A stretch of 64,000 bases of DNA, from the NCBI RefSeq assembly GCF_032681285.1, contig NZ_CP136336.1, positions 4,327,001 through 4,391,000 of the forward strand. Reading direction: 5' to 3'. Origin of the DNA: Piscinibacter gummiphilus. Its GTDB lineage: Bacteria; Pseudomonadota; Gammaproteobacteria; Burkholderiales; Burkholderiaceae_C. Made by a program: the position numbers and the translations under genes. Position 1 is the first letter of the stretch. Each line of letters begins with the position of its first letter. Positions 14,900 through 23,021 of this stretch are shown here, in pieces. Below the pieces are notes generated by a model. The model saw only the letters and a list, made by a program, of their open reading frames with translations, searched no databases and was not told where the DNA came from.

Positions 14900-16729
14900 T
14901 CAGTCGAGTTCGAAGGCCGTTTCGTAGTTCTGCTTCAGCGACGGGTCCTGCTGCTCCTTGCGCAGGTAGCAGTTGCCGACCGCCAGCACATCGAGCTCCG
15001 TGCCCATGAAGCAGCGGAACGCGTCTTCCGGCGTGCCGACGATGGGCTCGCCACGCACGTTGAAGCTGGTGTTGACCAGCACCGGGCAACCCGTCTTGCG
15101 CTCGAAGGCCGACAGCAGGCCGTGGTAGCGCGGGTTGACGTTCTTCTCGACGGTCTGGATGCGCGCCGAGTAGTCGACGTGCGTCACCGCCGGGATGTCA
15201 GAGCGCGGCACGTTGAGCTTGTCGATGCCGAAGAGCTTCTGCTGCTCGGGCGTCATCTCGAGCCGGCGCGACTTGACCACGTCGGCCACCATCAGCATGT
15301 AGGGGCTGTCGCCGTTGAGCTCGAACCACTCGGCCACCTTCTCGCGCAGCACCGAGGGTGCAAACGGGCGGAAGGACTCGCGGTACTTGACCTTCAGGTT
15401 GAGCGTCTTCTGCATCGAGGGCGAACGCGGGTCGCCGATGATGGAGCGGTTGCCGAGCGCACGCGGGCCGAACTCCATGCGGCCCTGGAACCAGCCCATG
15501 GCCTTGCCTTCGGCGAGGTCGGTGGCCGACGTTTCGAGCAGCGCCTCATCCGACAGCGTCTCGAACTTCGCACCGGCGGCCTTCAGGCGGGCCTCGATGT
15601 CGGCCTGGTCGAACTGCGGGCCGAGGTAGGAGCCACGCATCTTGTCGCCGTCGACCGTGCGCGGCTGGTCGAGCTGCATGTGATAACCCACGAGCGCCGC
15701 GCCAAGCGCACCGCCCGCGTCACCGGCGGCCGGCTGCACGTAGACGTTCTTGAAGCGCGCATCGCGCAACACCTTGCCGTTGGCCACGCAGTTGAGCGCC
15801 ACGCCGCCGGCGAGGCAGAGGTTCTCGATGCCGGTCTCCTCGCGCAGCGAGCGCGTGAGCTTGAGCACGATGTCTTCGGTCACGGCCTGCAGCGAGGCGG
15901 CCAGGTCCATGTGGTGCTGCGTCAGCGGTTCGCTCGCCTTGCGCGGCGGGCCACCGAACACCTTGGCGAACTTGTCGTTCGTCATCGTGAGGCCGGTGGC
16001 GTAGTTGAAGTAGCTCATGTCCATGCGGAACGAGCCATCGGGCTTGACGTCGATCAGGTGCTTGTAGATGAGGTCGACGTACTTCGGCACGCCATAGGGC
16101 GCCAGGCCCATCACCTTGTACTCGCCGGAGTTCACCTTGAAGCCAGTGTAGTACGTCATCGCCGAGTACAGCAGCCCGAGTGAATGCGGGAAGTGGATCT
16201 CCTTGCGCACCTCGAGCTTGTGGCCGCGGCCGATGGCCACCGAGGTGGTGGCCCATTCGCCCACGCCGTCCATCGTCAGCACCACAGCTTCTTCGAAGGG
16301 CGATGGGAAGAACGCGCTGGCCGCGTGGCTCAGGTGGTGTTCGCTGAAGAGCAGTTCGCCGTTCCACTTCTTGTCGGCGTCCATCTTCTTGAAGGCGCCT
16401 TGCAGCAGGTCCTTCAAGAAAAGCTTCTCGCGCAACCACAGCGGGATCGACATGCGGAACGACTTGAAGCCCAGCGGCGCAAACGCGAGGTAGGTTTCCA
16501 GCAGCCGCTCGAACTTCAGGAAGGGCTTGTCGTAGAACACCACGCGGTCGATGCCTTCGAGGCCGACACCGGCGCGCTTCAGGCAGTACTCGATCGCGTG
16601 CGTGGGGAAGCGCGCGTCGTGCTTCTTGCGGGTGAAGCGCTCTTCCTGTGCTGCCGCGACGATGACGCCGTCTTCCACCAGCGCCGCAGCGCTGTCGTGG
16701 TAGTAGGCCGAAATCCCGAGAATGCGCAT
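14900..16729 (-). CDS. NodU/CmcH family O-carbamoyltransferase
   Basis: A 609-residue carbamoyltransferase that uses carbamoyl phosphate and ATP to carbamoylate a hydroxyl group. The N-terminal ASKHA/Kae1-like domain starts MRILGISAYYHDSAAALVEDG, with ERFTRKKHDARFP and FSEHHLSHAASAFFPSP. The region from LCLAGGVALNCVANGKVL to MEFGPRALGNRSIIGDPR is the classic core. The C-terminal domain ends with GCPVLVNTSFNVRGEPIVGTPEDA. All key histidine and RAL motifs are kept, so it should be active. Relatives decorate Nod factors, cephamycin, saxitoxin-type compounds and EPS sugars. It lies 7 nt after the DUF5989 gene, with SxtJ upstream. Confidence 0.93.
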   Translation of the reverse strand: MRILGISAYYHDSAAALVEDGVIVAAAQEERFTRKKHDARFPTHAIEYCLKRAGVGLEGIDRVVFYDKPFLKFERLLETYLAFAPLGFKSFRMSIPLWLREKLFLKDLLQGAFKKMDADKKWNGELLFSEHHLSHAASAFFPSPFEEAVVLTMDGVGEWATTSVAIGRGHKLEVRKEIHFPHSLGLLYSAMTYYTGFKVNSGEYKVMGLAPYGVPKYVDLIYKHLIDVKPDGSFRMDMSYFNYATGLTMTNDKFAKVFGGPPRKASEPLTQHHMDLAASLQAVTEDIVLKLTRSLREETGIENLCLAGGVALNCVANGKVLRDARFKNVYVQPAAGDAGGALGAALVGYHMQLDQPRTVDGDKMRGSYLGPQFDQADIEARLKAAGAKFETLSDEALLETSATDLAEGKAMGWFQGRMEFGPRALGNRSIIGDPRSPSMQKTLNLKVKYRESFRPFAPSVLREKVAEWFELNGDSPYMLMVADVVKSRRLEMTPEQQKLFGIDKLNVPRSDIPAVTHVDYSARIQTVEKNVNPRYHGLLSAFERKTGCPVLVNTSFNVRGEPIVGTPEDAFRCFMGTELDVLAVGNCYLRKEQQDPSLKQNYETAFELD

Positions 16730-16736
16730 CGTCGGC

Positions 16737-16886
16737 TCAGAACAGGGTGTAGATGAACGGGGCCACGGCCGATCCCTTGGCCAGCACGATCAGCACGCCC
16801 AGGAGCGCCATCATCCCGAAGATCGGCCACAGCCACACCTTCTTGCGGGCGCGCATGAAGGCCCAGAGTTCCTTGATCATCGACAT
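16737..16886 (-). CDS. DUF5989 small membrane protein
   Basis: A 49-residue protein, MSMIKELWAFMRARKKVWL followed by one hydrophobic helix (about residues 18-36) and a GSAVAPFIYTLF tail. Length, basic start and single helix match the DUF5989 family, which is nearly always encoded between an SxtJ-type protein and a NodU/CmcH carbamoyltransferase, as here. It may anchor or regulate the carbamoyltransferase at the membrane. That role is inferred from context only. Confidence 0.82.
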   Translation of the reverse strand: MSMIKELWAFMRARKKVWLWPIFGMMALLGVLIVLAKGSAVAPFIYTLF

Positions 16887-16903
16887 CGTGTGTCTCCCTA
16901 AAT

Positions 16904-17323
16904 TCAGAACTGGTTGGTCATCGACTGGGGCGGCGGGCCGGGAGGCTCGCGATCGATCCAGTACGACTTGGCATTGGGGTCGGCCTTCAGGCGCATCGGG
17001 TCCTTGCCGGAGAGACGCATCAGCAAGCCGATCGGCGTGAAGACAAGGTAGAAGAGGATGCCCAGCGCAATCGGGCTCACGATCTTTGCGAGCAGCAGGC
17101 CGAACTTCATCCACAGGCGATTGGGCACTGCAAGGATGCTCGGCACGGTGAAGGCGACCACTGCAAACGCGGCCGACACACCCACCGACCACCAGCGCAC
17201 CGCGCCCGAATGCAGGAGCGGCAGGAATGCAACGATGAGGAAGACGACCGCAAACACGATGCCGAACGAGCGATCGGAAGAGCCCTCGACCTCTTCTTCG
17301 CGGGTCAGGTCTTCATGGGACAT
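16904..17323 (-). CDS. SxtJ-like small membrane protein
   Basis: A 139-residue protein with an acidic cytoplasmic start (MSHEDLTREEEVEG). It has three or four hydrophobic helices (FGIVFAVVFLIVAFLPLL, VGVSAAFAVVAFTVPSIL, LLAKIVSPIALGILFYLVFTPIGLLMR) and a C-terminal tail DPNAKSYWIDREPPGPPPQSM. The helices and the K-S-Y-W-I-x-R tail are those of SxtJ-family proteins, named from the saxitoxin cluster and found next to carbamoyltransferases. It heads the three-gene carbamoylation unit. The function is unknown; a membrane scaffold for the carbamoyltransferase is plausible. Confidence 0.8.
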   Translation of the reverse strand: MSHEDLTREEEVEGSSDRSFGIVFAVVFLIVAFLPLLHSGAVRWWSVGVSAAFAVVAFTVPSILAVPNRLWMKFGLLLAKIVSPIALGILFYLVFTPIGLLMRLSGKDPMRLKADPNAKSYWIDREPPGPPPQSMTNQF

Positions 17324-17499
17324 GCAAGCACTCCTGGAGGTCTGTTTTGAGCGCAGCGAGTGTATCCCGCTGCCTCTGAAAAGCTTGTTGCAGCGCGGCT
17401 CGAAACGAGGGGGTTCCCCCCCGAATACGGGCCCGCTCGGCATGCGATAAGTCACGCATCGGCGCAGTGCGTCGGCACTGCCTTCTGCACCGCTTTGAA
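17324..17499 (-). promoter_or_regulatory. Promoter region upstream of the SxtJ/carbamoyltransferase unit
   Basis: This 176-bp gap lies between the last gene of the NRPS/PKS operon and the SxtJ gene. It carries a G5-TT-C7 inverted element (17409-17422). Read towards SxtJ, a TACACT hexamer about 40 bp before the start could be a -10. No U-tract terminator was seen for the preceding operon. Confidence 0.35.
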
Positions 17500-18483
17500 C
17501 TACTTGTATTCGATCAATCGGGCCGTCTGACCCGAGAGGCGCAGCCTCAGGAACTTGAGCTGCCCCGCCACTTCGGCGAACTTGCCGAGCACCATGAAGA
17601 AAGCGCGCGCGGCACGGCCTCGAGTCGAGCCAGCCGAGGCCACAAACACACGCAGCATCTGCACCGGGTAGAGCAAGAGCAGCGCAAGGAGCCAGGGGCT
17701 CACGACCACAGCACCCAGCACGGCCACGAGCGGGATCACGAGGCCCCAGATCCAGGTGCGGCGCGACTCCACCACACGGTGACGCTCGGGCGGCTTGCCG
17801 TGCATGTGCGCACCTTCGGCGAAGGTGTAGCCCGCGCGCATGGAGCGCTTCCACCACTGGCTGAAATGGAACATCGCCGCGTCATGCAGCGTCATCTCGG
17901 CGGCAAGGCGCCAGACCTTCCAGCCCTTGGTGCGCATGCGCACGCACAACTCCGGTTCTTCTCCGGCGATCAGCTTGGGGTTGTAGCCATCGACCGCGAC
18001 GAGCGCCGCGGCGCGGATCATCACGTCGCCACCGCAGGCCTTGGTCTGGCCGGCGGCGGCCGAGCCCCATTCCTGGTCGCACAGCAGGTTGTAGATCGAA
18101 CGCTCGGGGTAACGCTCGCGGCGGCGGCCGCAGACGGCGGCCACGTCGGTGTGGCTCTTCAGGAACTCTTGCGCAGTCGAGAGCCAGGCGGGATCGACGG
18201 CACAGTCACCGTCGACGAACTGGATGAACTCGATGTGCGGCGCGAGTTCGAGCACGCGGCGCCAGCCGGCGTTGCGCGCGAGCGCTGCGGTGAAGACCAC
18301 GTCCTTGGGCAGCGTCACGACCTCGACACCCTTGGACTGCGCCATGGCGACCGAATCGTCGGTCGACCCTGAGTCGACATACACGACGACTTCGGCCGTG
18401 CCGACCACCGAGTCCAAGCAGGCGCGCAGACGCTCGCCTTCGTTGCGCCCGATGGCGACAACCGCGACACCCGGAAGGCTCAT
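17500..18483 (-). CDS. GT2 glycosyltransferase with C-terminal membrane segments
   Basis: A 327-residue GT-A enzyme. The N-terminus VAVVAIGRNEGERLRACLDS, YVDSGSTDDSV and the metal-binding FVDGDCAVD are GT2 hallmarks. GDVMIRAAALVAVDGYNPKLIAGEEPELCVRM follows, with the catalytic-base ED/E motif in GEEPELC. Two hydrophobic helices at about residues 245-285 (IWGLVIPLVAVLGAVVV, WLLALLLLYPVQML) anchor it in the membrane. It is the last gene of the NRPS-headed operon and overlaps the deacetylase by 4 nt. The donor sugar is unknown. Confidence 0.87.
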   Translation of the reverse strand: MSLPGVAVVAIGRNEGERLRACLDSVVGTAEVVVYVDSGSTDDSVAMAQSKGVEVVTLPKDVVFTAALARNAGWRRVLELAPHIEFIQFVDGDCAVDPAWLSTAQEFLKSHTDVAAVCGRRRERYPERSIYNLLCDQEWGSAAAGQTKACGGDVMIRAAALVAVDGYNPKLIAGEEPELCVRMRTKGWKVWRLAAEMTLHDAAMFHFSQWWKRSMRAGYTFAEGAHMHGKPPERHRVVESRRTWIWGLVIPLVAVLGAVVVSPWLLALLLLYPVQMLRVFVASAGSTRGRAARAFFMVLGKFAEVAGQLKFLRLRLSGQTARLIEYK

Positions 18484-19349
18484 GACTGCGCCTGCTCGGC
18501 AGCCGCCGGGCGTTGCAGTTTCCAGAGCGTGTCGTCGACGAGCTTCCAGCCGTCCATGCCGCCGCGGCACAGCAGCTTGAACATCCACATGCTGTCGCCG
18601 CCTTCGACTTTCACCCGCGGCAGGCGTGCGAGCCGTGCACCCCGGCGCAGCACGCCGTGCTGGGCGATGAAGATGCTGTCGTAGCCGCATTCGCCCAGCA
18701 CGCGCTCGGTCATCGTGCTCTCGTCGGTGCGCATGCCGAAGGGGTAGGCGAAGCTGCGAACCGGCGCACCGATGCATTGCTCCAGCAACTGCTTCGACCG
18801 GATGCCTTCTTCGCGGGCCTGTTCGACATCGAGCTTGGCAATCGAACAGTGGTGATGCGCATGCGACCCGATGGTGATGCCGGGCACCTTGGAGAGTCGA
18901 GCCACCTCATCCCAGGTGAGGTAGGGCTCGCCGGAGACACTCGTCGTGCCCATGAAGCTCGTGGTCATGTAGGCGACCGCGGGGATGCGATGACGCTGCA
19001 GGATAGGTGCGGCGACATGCAGCCAGCTGCTGAAGCCGTCGTCCATCGTGACGAGCACGGCGCCCTCGGGCAGGTCGATCTCGCCGCGCACAAACCGTTC
19101 CACCTGGTCGAGCGATACCGCGAGCTTGTGCTCCGCAAGCCAGCGCATCTGCTCTTCGAAGGCAGCTGCACTCACGCACCACGGGTCGCGCACCGCATCG
19201 CCGAAGCGGTGGTAGGTGATCACGCGGATGGTCGTCGTGCCTCGGCCTGCGAGGCGCCGCAGTGCGAGCGAGCCACTGACAAAACTGCCCAGCACCATCG
19301 CGGTCCGGGCAGTTTTCTTGACGATCCAACGCAGGGCGGAAATGGTCAT
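18480..19349 (-). CDS. NodB-type polysaccharide deacetylase
   Basis: A 289-residue carbohydrate esterase 4 protein that removes N- or O-acetyl groups from glycans. The NodB motifs are present: IRVITYHRFG, VLVTMDDGFSSWL (TxDDG with the catalytic Asp and first metal Asp), IGSHAHHHCSI (metal-binding HxxxH) and VRSFAYPFGMR. A hydrophobic N-terminal stretch (AMVLGSFVSGSLALRRL) may be a membrane anchor. Similar deacetylases accompany exosortase-linked EPS loci. Both ends overlap neighbours by 4 nt. In this operon it could deacetylate an amino sugar before further acylation. Confidence 0.88.
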   Translation of the reverse strand: MTISALRWIVKKTARTAMVLGSFVSGSLALRRLAGRGTTTIRVITYHRFGDAVRDPWCVSAAAFEEQMRWLAEHKLAVSLDQVERFVRGEIDLPEGAVLVTMDDGFSSWLHVAAPILQRHRIPAVAYMTTSFMGTTSVSGEPYLTWDEVARLSKVPGITIGSHAHHHCSIAKLDVEQAREEGIRSKQLLEQCIGAPVRSFAYPFGMRTDESTMTERVLGECGYDSIFIAQHGVLRRGARLARLPRVKVEGGDSMWMFKLLCRGGMDGWKLVDDTLWKLQRPAAAEQAQS

Positions 19350-20203
19350 GGGTGTCGTATGCGGTCGTGGCGCCTGTCATGGCGGAACAGCCAGCTGCGC
19401 ACGATGCGGCCGAGGAATTTCGGGTTGCCGATGAGGTAGCGGCCCGCCTTGTGTGGCTGGCGGCTCAGCAGGTGCAGCCATTCGTAGCCGAGCTTGCGCA
19501 CCCACCTCGGCGCACGCACGAGGTCACCGACCCAGTAGTCGAACAGCCCGCCCGTCGCCAGGCACAGCGGCACGGTCAGCTGGTCAAGGTGATCGTGGAT
19601 CCACTGCTCCTGCTTGGGGTTACCCATGCCGACGAGCATGAGGTCGGCCCCCGAGGCGTTGATCTTTTCGATCACCTTGGCGTGGTCGTCGGGGCCAAGG
19701 TAGCCGGTGTGGTAACCCGCGAGCGTCCAGCCCGGGAACATTTCCTGTGCGCGCCTGGCCGCAATCTCGATGCGTTCGGGCGTGTTGCCGAGCAGGAAGT
19801 AACGCAGCCCCTGGTTGGCCCAGCGCTGGAACATCAGCGGCACGAGATCGGTGCCGTTGACGTTGTCCTTCAAGGTCACGCCGTGCAGGATGCGCGAAGC
19901 CCAGCGCACGCCAGTGCCGTCACCGAACACCCGGTCGGCCGACTGCAGCACCGCGCGGTAGGCGGGGTTGTCGCAGGCATTGTTGAGCGTGTGGGTGTTG
20001 ACGAAGTACACCGAATGCGCGCGGCGCGGCTGCTCGTAGAGCATGTTCTGCAGCAGGCCGAGCGCATGCTCCATCGTCACGTCGGTCACGGGCACGCCAA
20101 GCACCGGCAGGATGCTGCTCTCGGCCGGCGGCGGCGCCGGCACGAAGACCGGCGACAGCGCACCGGGCACCGTGGCGATGTCGTGGGGGCTCATCGGGTT
20201 CAT
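19346..20203 (-). CDS. WecG/TagA/CpsF (GT26) glycosyltransferase
   Basis: A 285-residue GT26 enzyme. The diagnostic pieces are YFVNTHTLNNACDNPAYRAVLQSADRVFGDGTGVRWAS, NGTDLVPLMFQ, YFLLGN and LMLVGMGNPKQEQWIHDH. The family transfers ManNAc, ManNAcA or glucose to an undecaprenyl-linked amino sugar (enterobacterial common antigen, teichoic-acid linkage unit or EPS). The C-terminal tail GYEWLHLLSRQPHKAGRYLIGNP is also typical. About 30 Pro/Ala-rich N-terminal residues precede the core. Start and stop both overlap neighbouring genes by 4 nt. It ties the NRPS/PKS operon to lipid-linked glycan synthesis. Confidence 0.9.
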   Translation of the reverse strand: MNPMSPHDIATVPGALSPVFVPAPPPAESSILPVLGVPVTDVTMEHALGLLQNMLYEQPRRAHSVYFVNTHTLNNACDNPAYRAVLQSADRVFGDGTGVRWASRILHGVTLKDNVNGTDLVPLMFQRWANQGLRYFLLGNTPERIEIAARRAQEMFPGWTLAGYHTGYLGPDDHAKVIEKINASGADLMLVGMGNPKQEQWIHDHLDQLTVPLCLATGGLFDYWVGDLVRAPRWVRKLGYEWLHLLSRQPHKAGRYLIGNPKFLGRIVRSWLFRHDRRHDRIRHP

Positions 20204-21804
20204 GCGACGGCCGCCGATTGCGAGAGCGATGCCAGCAGCGCCTTGCGGTCGACCTTGCCGTTCGCGTTGAGGGGAAATTCGGAGACCAGGCGCAGCTCGC
20301 TCGGGTGCATGTAGGGCGGCAAGCGCGAGATCACGCGCTGGCGGATGGCATCGACGTCGGCCGCGTCCGCCCCCAGGAAGCCGACGATGCCGTCGGCACC
20401 ACTCGCGCTCACCGGCCAGCCGATGGCGATCGCGACATCGACACCGGCTTCCTGCCGCATCACGGCTTCGATCTCGCCAAGCTCCACACGGTAGCCCTGG
20501 ATCTTGATCTGGTTGTCGATGCGCCCGAAGTAGACGAGCGGCTGGCCCGGCAGCGGGCGGCGCACGCGGTCGCCCGTGCGGTAATAGACCTCGCTCTGGC
20601 CCGAGGGTACGACGAAGGCGGCGGCCGTGCGGTCGGCGTCCTTGTAGTAGCCGAGGGTCAACTGCGGGCCGGTCATCAGCAGCTCGCCAGGTTCGCCCAC
20701 CGGCACTTCGCGCAGCTGCTCGTCGGCCACCAGCACCTTCATGCCGGGATACGGCTCACCGATGGGCACGACACCCATCTCGGCCTGCGCGGGAGATGTC
20801 TCGTTGTCCCAGCGGTAGAGCGTGCAGGCGATCGTCAGCTCGGTCGGGCCGTAGAGGTTTTCGATGACCGATTGCGGCGCGGCCTCGGCCCACTTCTGCA
20901 CGATTTCGACCGGCAGCGCTTCGCCGCAGAAGAGGCTGAAGCGCAGGCCCGGGTACTTGCCCGGCTTGAGCATCTTGAGCTTGTTCATCAGCACCGCCGT
21001 CGACGGCACCGAGAACCACATGGTGATGCCGCAGTCGGTGATGTACTTGCCCGGGAACATCTTCTGGCCGTTCGTGGGGGCGCACAGGCAGGCGCCACGT
21101 TCCCAGCAGACGAACATGTCGTGCACCGAGAGGTCGAAGGTCAGGTCGAAGGTCTGCGAGAAACGGTCGTGCTCGGTGACACCGTAGCGCTCAACCATCG
21201 CATCGACGTACGGCACCGCGTTGCGGTGCGCCACCATCACGCCCTTGGGCTGGCCGGTGCTGCCCGAGGTGAAGAGCAGATACGCGATTCCGCTCGGGTC
21301 CACCGGGCCTTCCGTCCAGGCGCTCCCGTCGACGAGATCGGCCTTGCCGAGGAAGCGATGCTGCGGCCACACGGAAGTCAGCTCGCTCACGTCATCGTGA
21401 TCGGGCAGCAGCAGCACCAGCGGCCGCTCGACGCCTTGCAGCACTTCGCCAAGCTGCGCCGCGCCGTGGGCATCGACGATCAGGCTCTGGCACTCCGAAC
21501 GGATCAGCATGCCGCGCGTGCGGTCGGTCGGGAAGCCGGGGTTCAGCGGCACATAGCCGTGGCCGCGGAAGAGCCCGCCCAGCACACCGGCATAGGCCGT
21601 GATGGAGCGGTGCGCGAACACGGCCGTCAGCGCAGGCTCGCCGGCCGGCGCGTGCTGCTGCAGCGTCTGCGCAAACGAGGCGGCACGGGCACGCAGCTCG
21701 CGGTAGCTCAGCACCAGCCCGTCGAGCTGCAGCGCCGGCCGATCGCCGTTCCGTGCTGCCGACTGGAGGAAGCCGCTGCGGAGGCTGCGTGCGTCGTGGG
21801 GCAT
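20200..21804 (-). CDS. Stand-alone amino acid adenylation enzyme (AMP-binding)
   Basis: A 534-residue acyl-adenylate-forming enzyme resembling NRPS A domains and DltA. Core motifs: YLLFTSGSTGQPKGVMV (A3), FDLTFDLSVHDMF (A4, with the Asp that grips the alpha-amino group of amino acids), ENLYGPTELTIACT (A5), YYRTGDRVRR (A7), GRIDNQIKIQGYRVELGEIE (A8) and the catalytic lysine motif NANGKVDRKAL (A10). The Asp in A4 favours an amino-acid substrate. It overlaps the small carrier-protein gene by 1 nt, so it probably loads that carrier (Ser40). Together with the AurF-like oxygenase upstream it forms a three-gene unit for making an oxidised aminoacyl thioester. Confidence 0.88.
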   Translation of the reverse strand: MPHDARSLRSGFLQSAARNGDRPALQLDGLVLSYRELRARAASFAQTLQQHAPAGEPALTAVFAHRSITAYAGVLGGLFRGHGYVPLNPGFPTDRTRGMLIRSECQSLIVDAHGAAQLGEVLQGVERPLVLLLPDHDDVSELTSVWPQHRFLGKADLVDGSAWTEGPVDPSGIAYLLFTSGSTGQPKGVMVAHRNAVPYVDAMVERYGVTEHDRFSQTFDLTFDLSVHDMFVCWERGACLCAPTNGQKMFPGKYITDCGITMWFSVPSTAVLMNKLKMLKPGKYPGLRFSLFCGEALPVEIVQKWAEAAPQSVIENLYGPTELTIACTLYRWDNETSPAQAEMGVVPIGEPYPGMKVLVADEQLREVPVGEPGELLMTGPQLTLGYYKDADRTAAAFVVPSGQSEVYYRTGDRVRRPLPGQPLVYFGRIDNQIKIQGYRVELGEIEAVMRQEAGVDVAIAIGWPVSASGADGIVGFLGADAADVDAIRQRVISRLPPYMHPSELRLVSEFPLNANGKVDRKALLASLSQSAAVA

Positions 21805-22055
21805 CAGGCCACCTGGGTGAAGAACGCCGTGTACAGCGTGTTGATGCTGGTGAAGACCGCCGGCTCGATGTCGTCGGTGTCGATGTCTTCGCCGCGCAGG
21901 CTTTCGATGAAGAGCACGAACTCGACGATGTCGAGCGAGGACAGGATGCCCTCCTCGAGGATCTTGGTGTCGTCGCTGAAGTTCGCCTTGCCCGGGGCCT
22001 TGGAGTGCTTGACGATCCAGTCGCGGAGCCGGGCCCTGATCTCTTGTTCTTGCAT
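21804..22055 (-). CDS. Acyl/peptidyl carrier protein
   Basis: An 83-residue four-helix carrier protein, MQEQEIRARLRDWIVK with EEGILSSLDIVEFVLFIESL. Ser40 in the SSLD motif is the phosphopantetheine site, and helix 3 reads EDIDTDDIEPAVFTSINTL. Its stop overlaps the adenylation-enzyme start by 1 nt (TGATG), and the diiron oxygenase gene is 18 nt upstream. It probably carries the aminoacyl group during oxidation by the AurF-like protein. It differs from the 85-residue carrier at 9667-9924, so the locus has at least two stand-alone carriers. Confidence 0.9.
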   Translation of the reverse strand: MQEQEIRARLRDWIVKHSKAPGKANFSDDTKILEEGILSSLDIVEFVLFIESLRGEDIDTDDIEPAVFTSINTLYTAFFTQVA

Positions 22056-22073
22056 GTGTTCAGTCCCCGCCGC

Positions 22074-22937
22074 TCAGAGCGCGGGCTCCTCGACCAGCAG
22101 GCCGGTCTTGATGAAATAGTTGACAACCTTGGAGGAGGCGCGCTTGCGGAACTCGGCGCACGCCGGGTGGCTCATGGCCATCTGGCGCAACTCGTAGGAA
22201 TCGGCCAGGCCCGCGTCGCGGTACATAGTCGGGTTGTAGTAGTCGCCCCAGGAGGCGCGCAGGTAGTCGCCCAGCCACTGGCGGAAACCAGCCAGCGTCT
22301 CGGCCGACCAGCCGGGCGCGAACTTGTTGAAGAGCTCGGCCAGTTGCACGCGGCCGAAGGCCAGGTGGCGCGCTTCGTCGATGTGGTGCACCTTGTTGAC
22401 CTCGCGCACCAGCGGGTCGCAACGCTCGTCCTTTTCGATCGCAAGGTTGTAGAAGTCGCCGAGCTCCTCGACGACCATCACCTTGCAGTAGAAGGCGACC
22501 TCTTCCTCGCCCTTGGCGTATTCGCGCGGCAGGACGATCTTCTTCTCGGGGTACACCTTGCCGACGTAGCGATTGCAGAACTCGCCGAACATCACCATGT
22601 GCTTGTTCTCTTCGTCGACGAAGTGGTGCAGGTACTCGTTGACGGAGGTGGTGTTGCCCTTGGAGTACAAGCGGTCGACCAGGCCGGCGACCAGCGGGCG
22701 CTCGCCCTGCAGCACGAGGCTGAAAAAATTACCGAGTTCGTAGAGGCTCAGCCGCTTTTGCTGTTCTTCGGTCAACGCATCCCAGGCGGGCGTACCGTAG
22801 AGCGAGATCAGCTCGGGCGGCATGTACCAGACGTCAGTCTGCAGGGCCTCGGGCCATTCGACGAAGTTGTAGACGTCCCAAAACTTCTTGCGCGAAGCCT
22901 TGGTCAGGCGGACGGCGAGTTCAGATGCGGTTTCCAT
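22074..22937 (-). CDS. AurF-like ferritin-fold diiron oxygenase
   Basis: A 287-residue all-helical protein with the spaced Glu/His iron ligands of the AurF (p-aminobenzoate N-oxygenase) family: FVDEENKHMVMF (E..xH), VVEELGDFYN, and NKVHHIDEARHLAFG with the DEARH signature. Family members turn amines into hydroxylamines, nitroso or nitro groups, or hydroxylate carrier-bound substrates. The next two genes encode a carrier protein and an amino-acid-adenylating enzyme, so the substrate is probably a carrier-bound amino acid. C-terminal KVVNYFIKTGLL completes the fold, and the length is normal. An 84-bp gap upstream is one of the few breaks in this operon. Confidence 0.82.
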   Translation of the reverse strand: METASELAVRLTKASRKKFWDVYNFVEWPEALQTDVWYMPPELISLYGTPAWDALTEEQQKRLSLYELGNFFSLVLQGERPLVAGLVDRLYSKGNTTSVNEYLHHFVDEENKHMVMFGEFCNRYVGKVYPEKKIVLPREYAKGEEEVAFYCKVMVVEELGDFYNLAIEKDERCDPLVREVNKVHHIDEARHLAFGRVQLAELFNKFAPGWSAETLAGFRQWLGDYLRASWGDYYNPTMYRDAGLADSYELRQMAMSHPACAEFRKRASSKVVNYFIKTGLLVEEPAL

Positions 22938-23021
22938 GACGGCGTCCCGGGTAACAGGTTTTTTCGAGCCGAAAGTATCGGCACGAAGTCAAGTCAAAAG
23001 CAATCCCGCGAAGCCAGGGCA

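Noticed and set aside
17471..17490. GGCACTGCCTTCTGC, similar to a sigma54 -24/-12 promoter
   Set aside because: The GG-to-GC distance is one base too long for sigma54, and on the plus strand no gene starts downstream in a fitting position.
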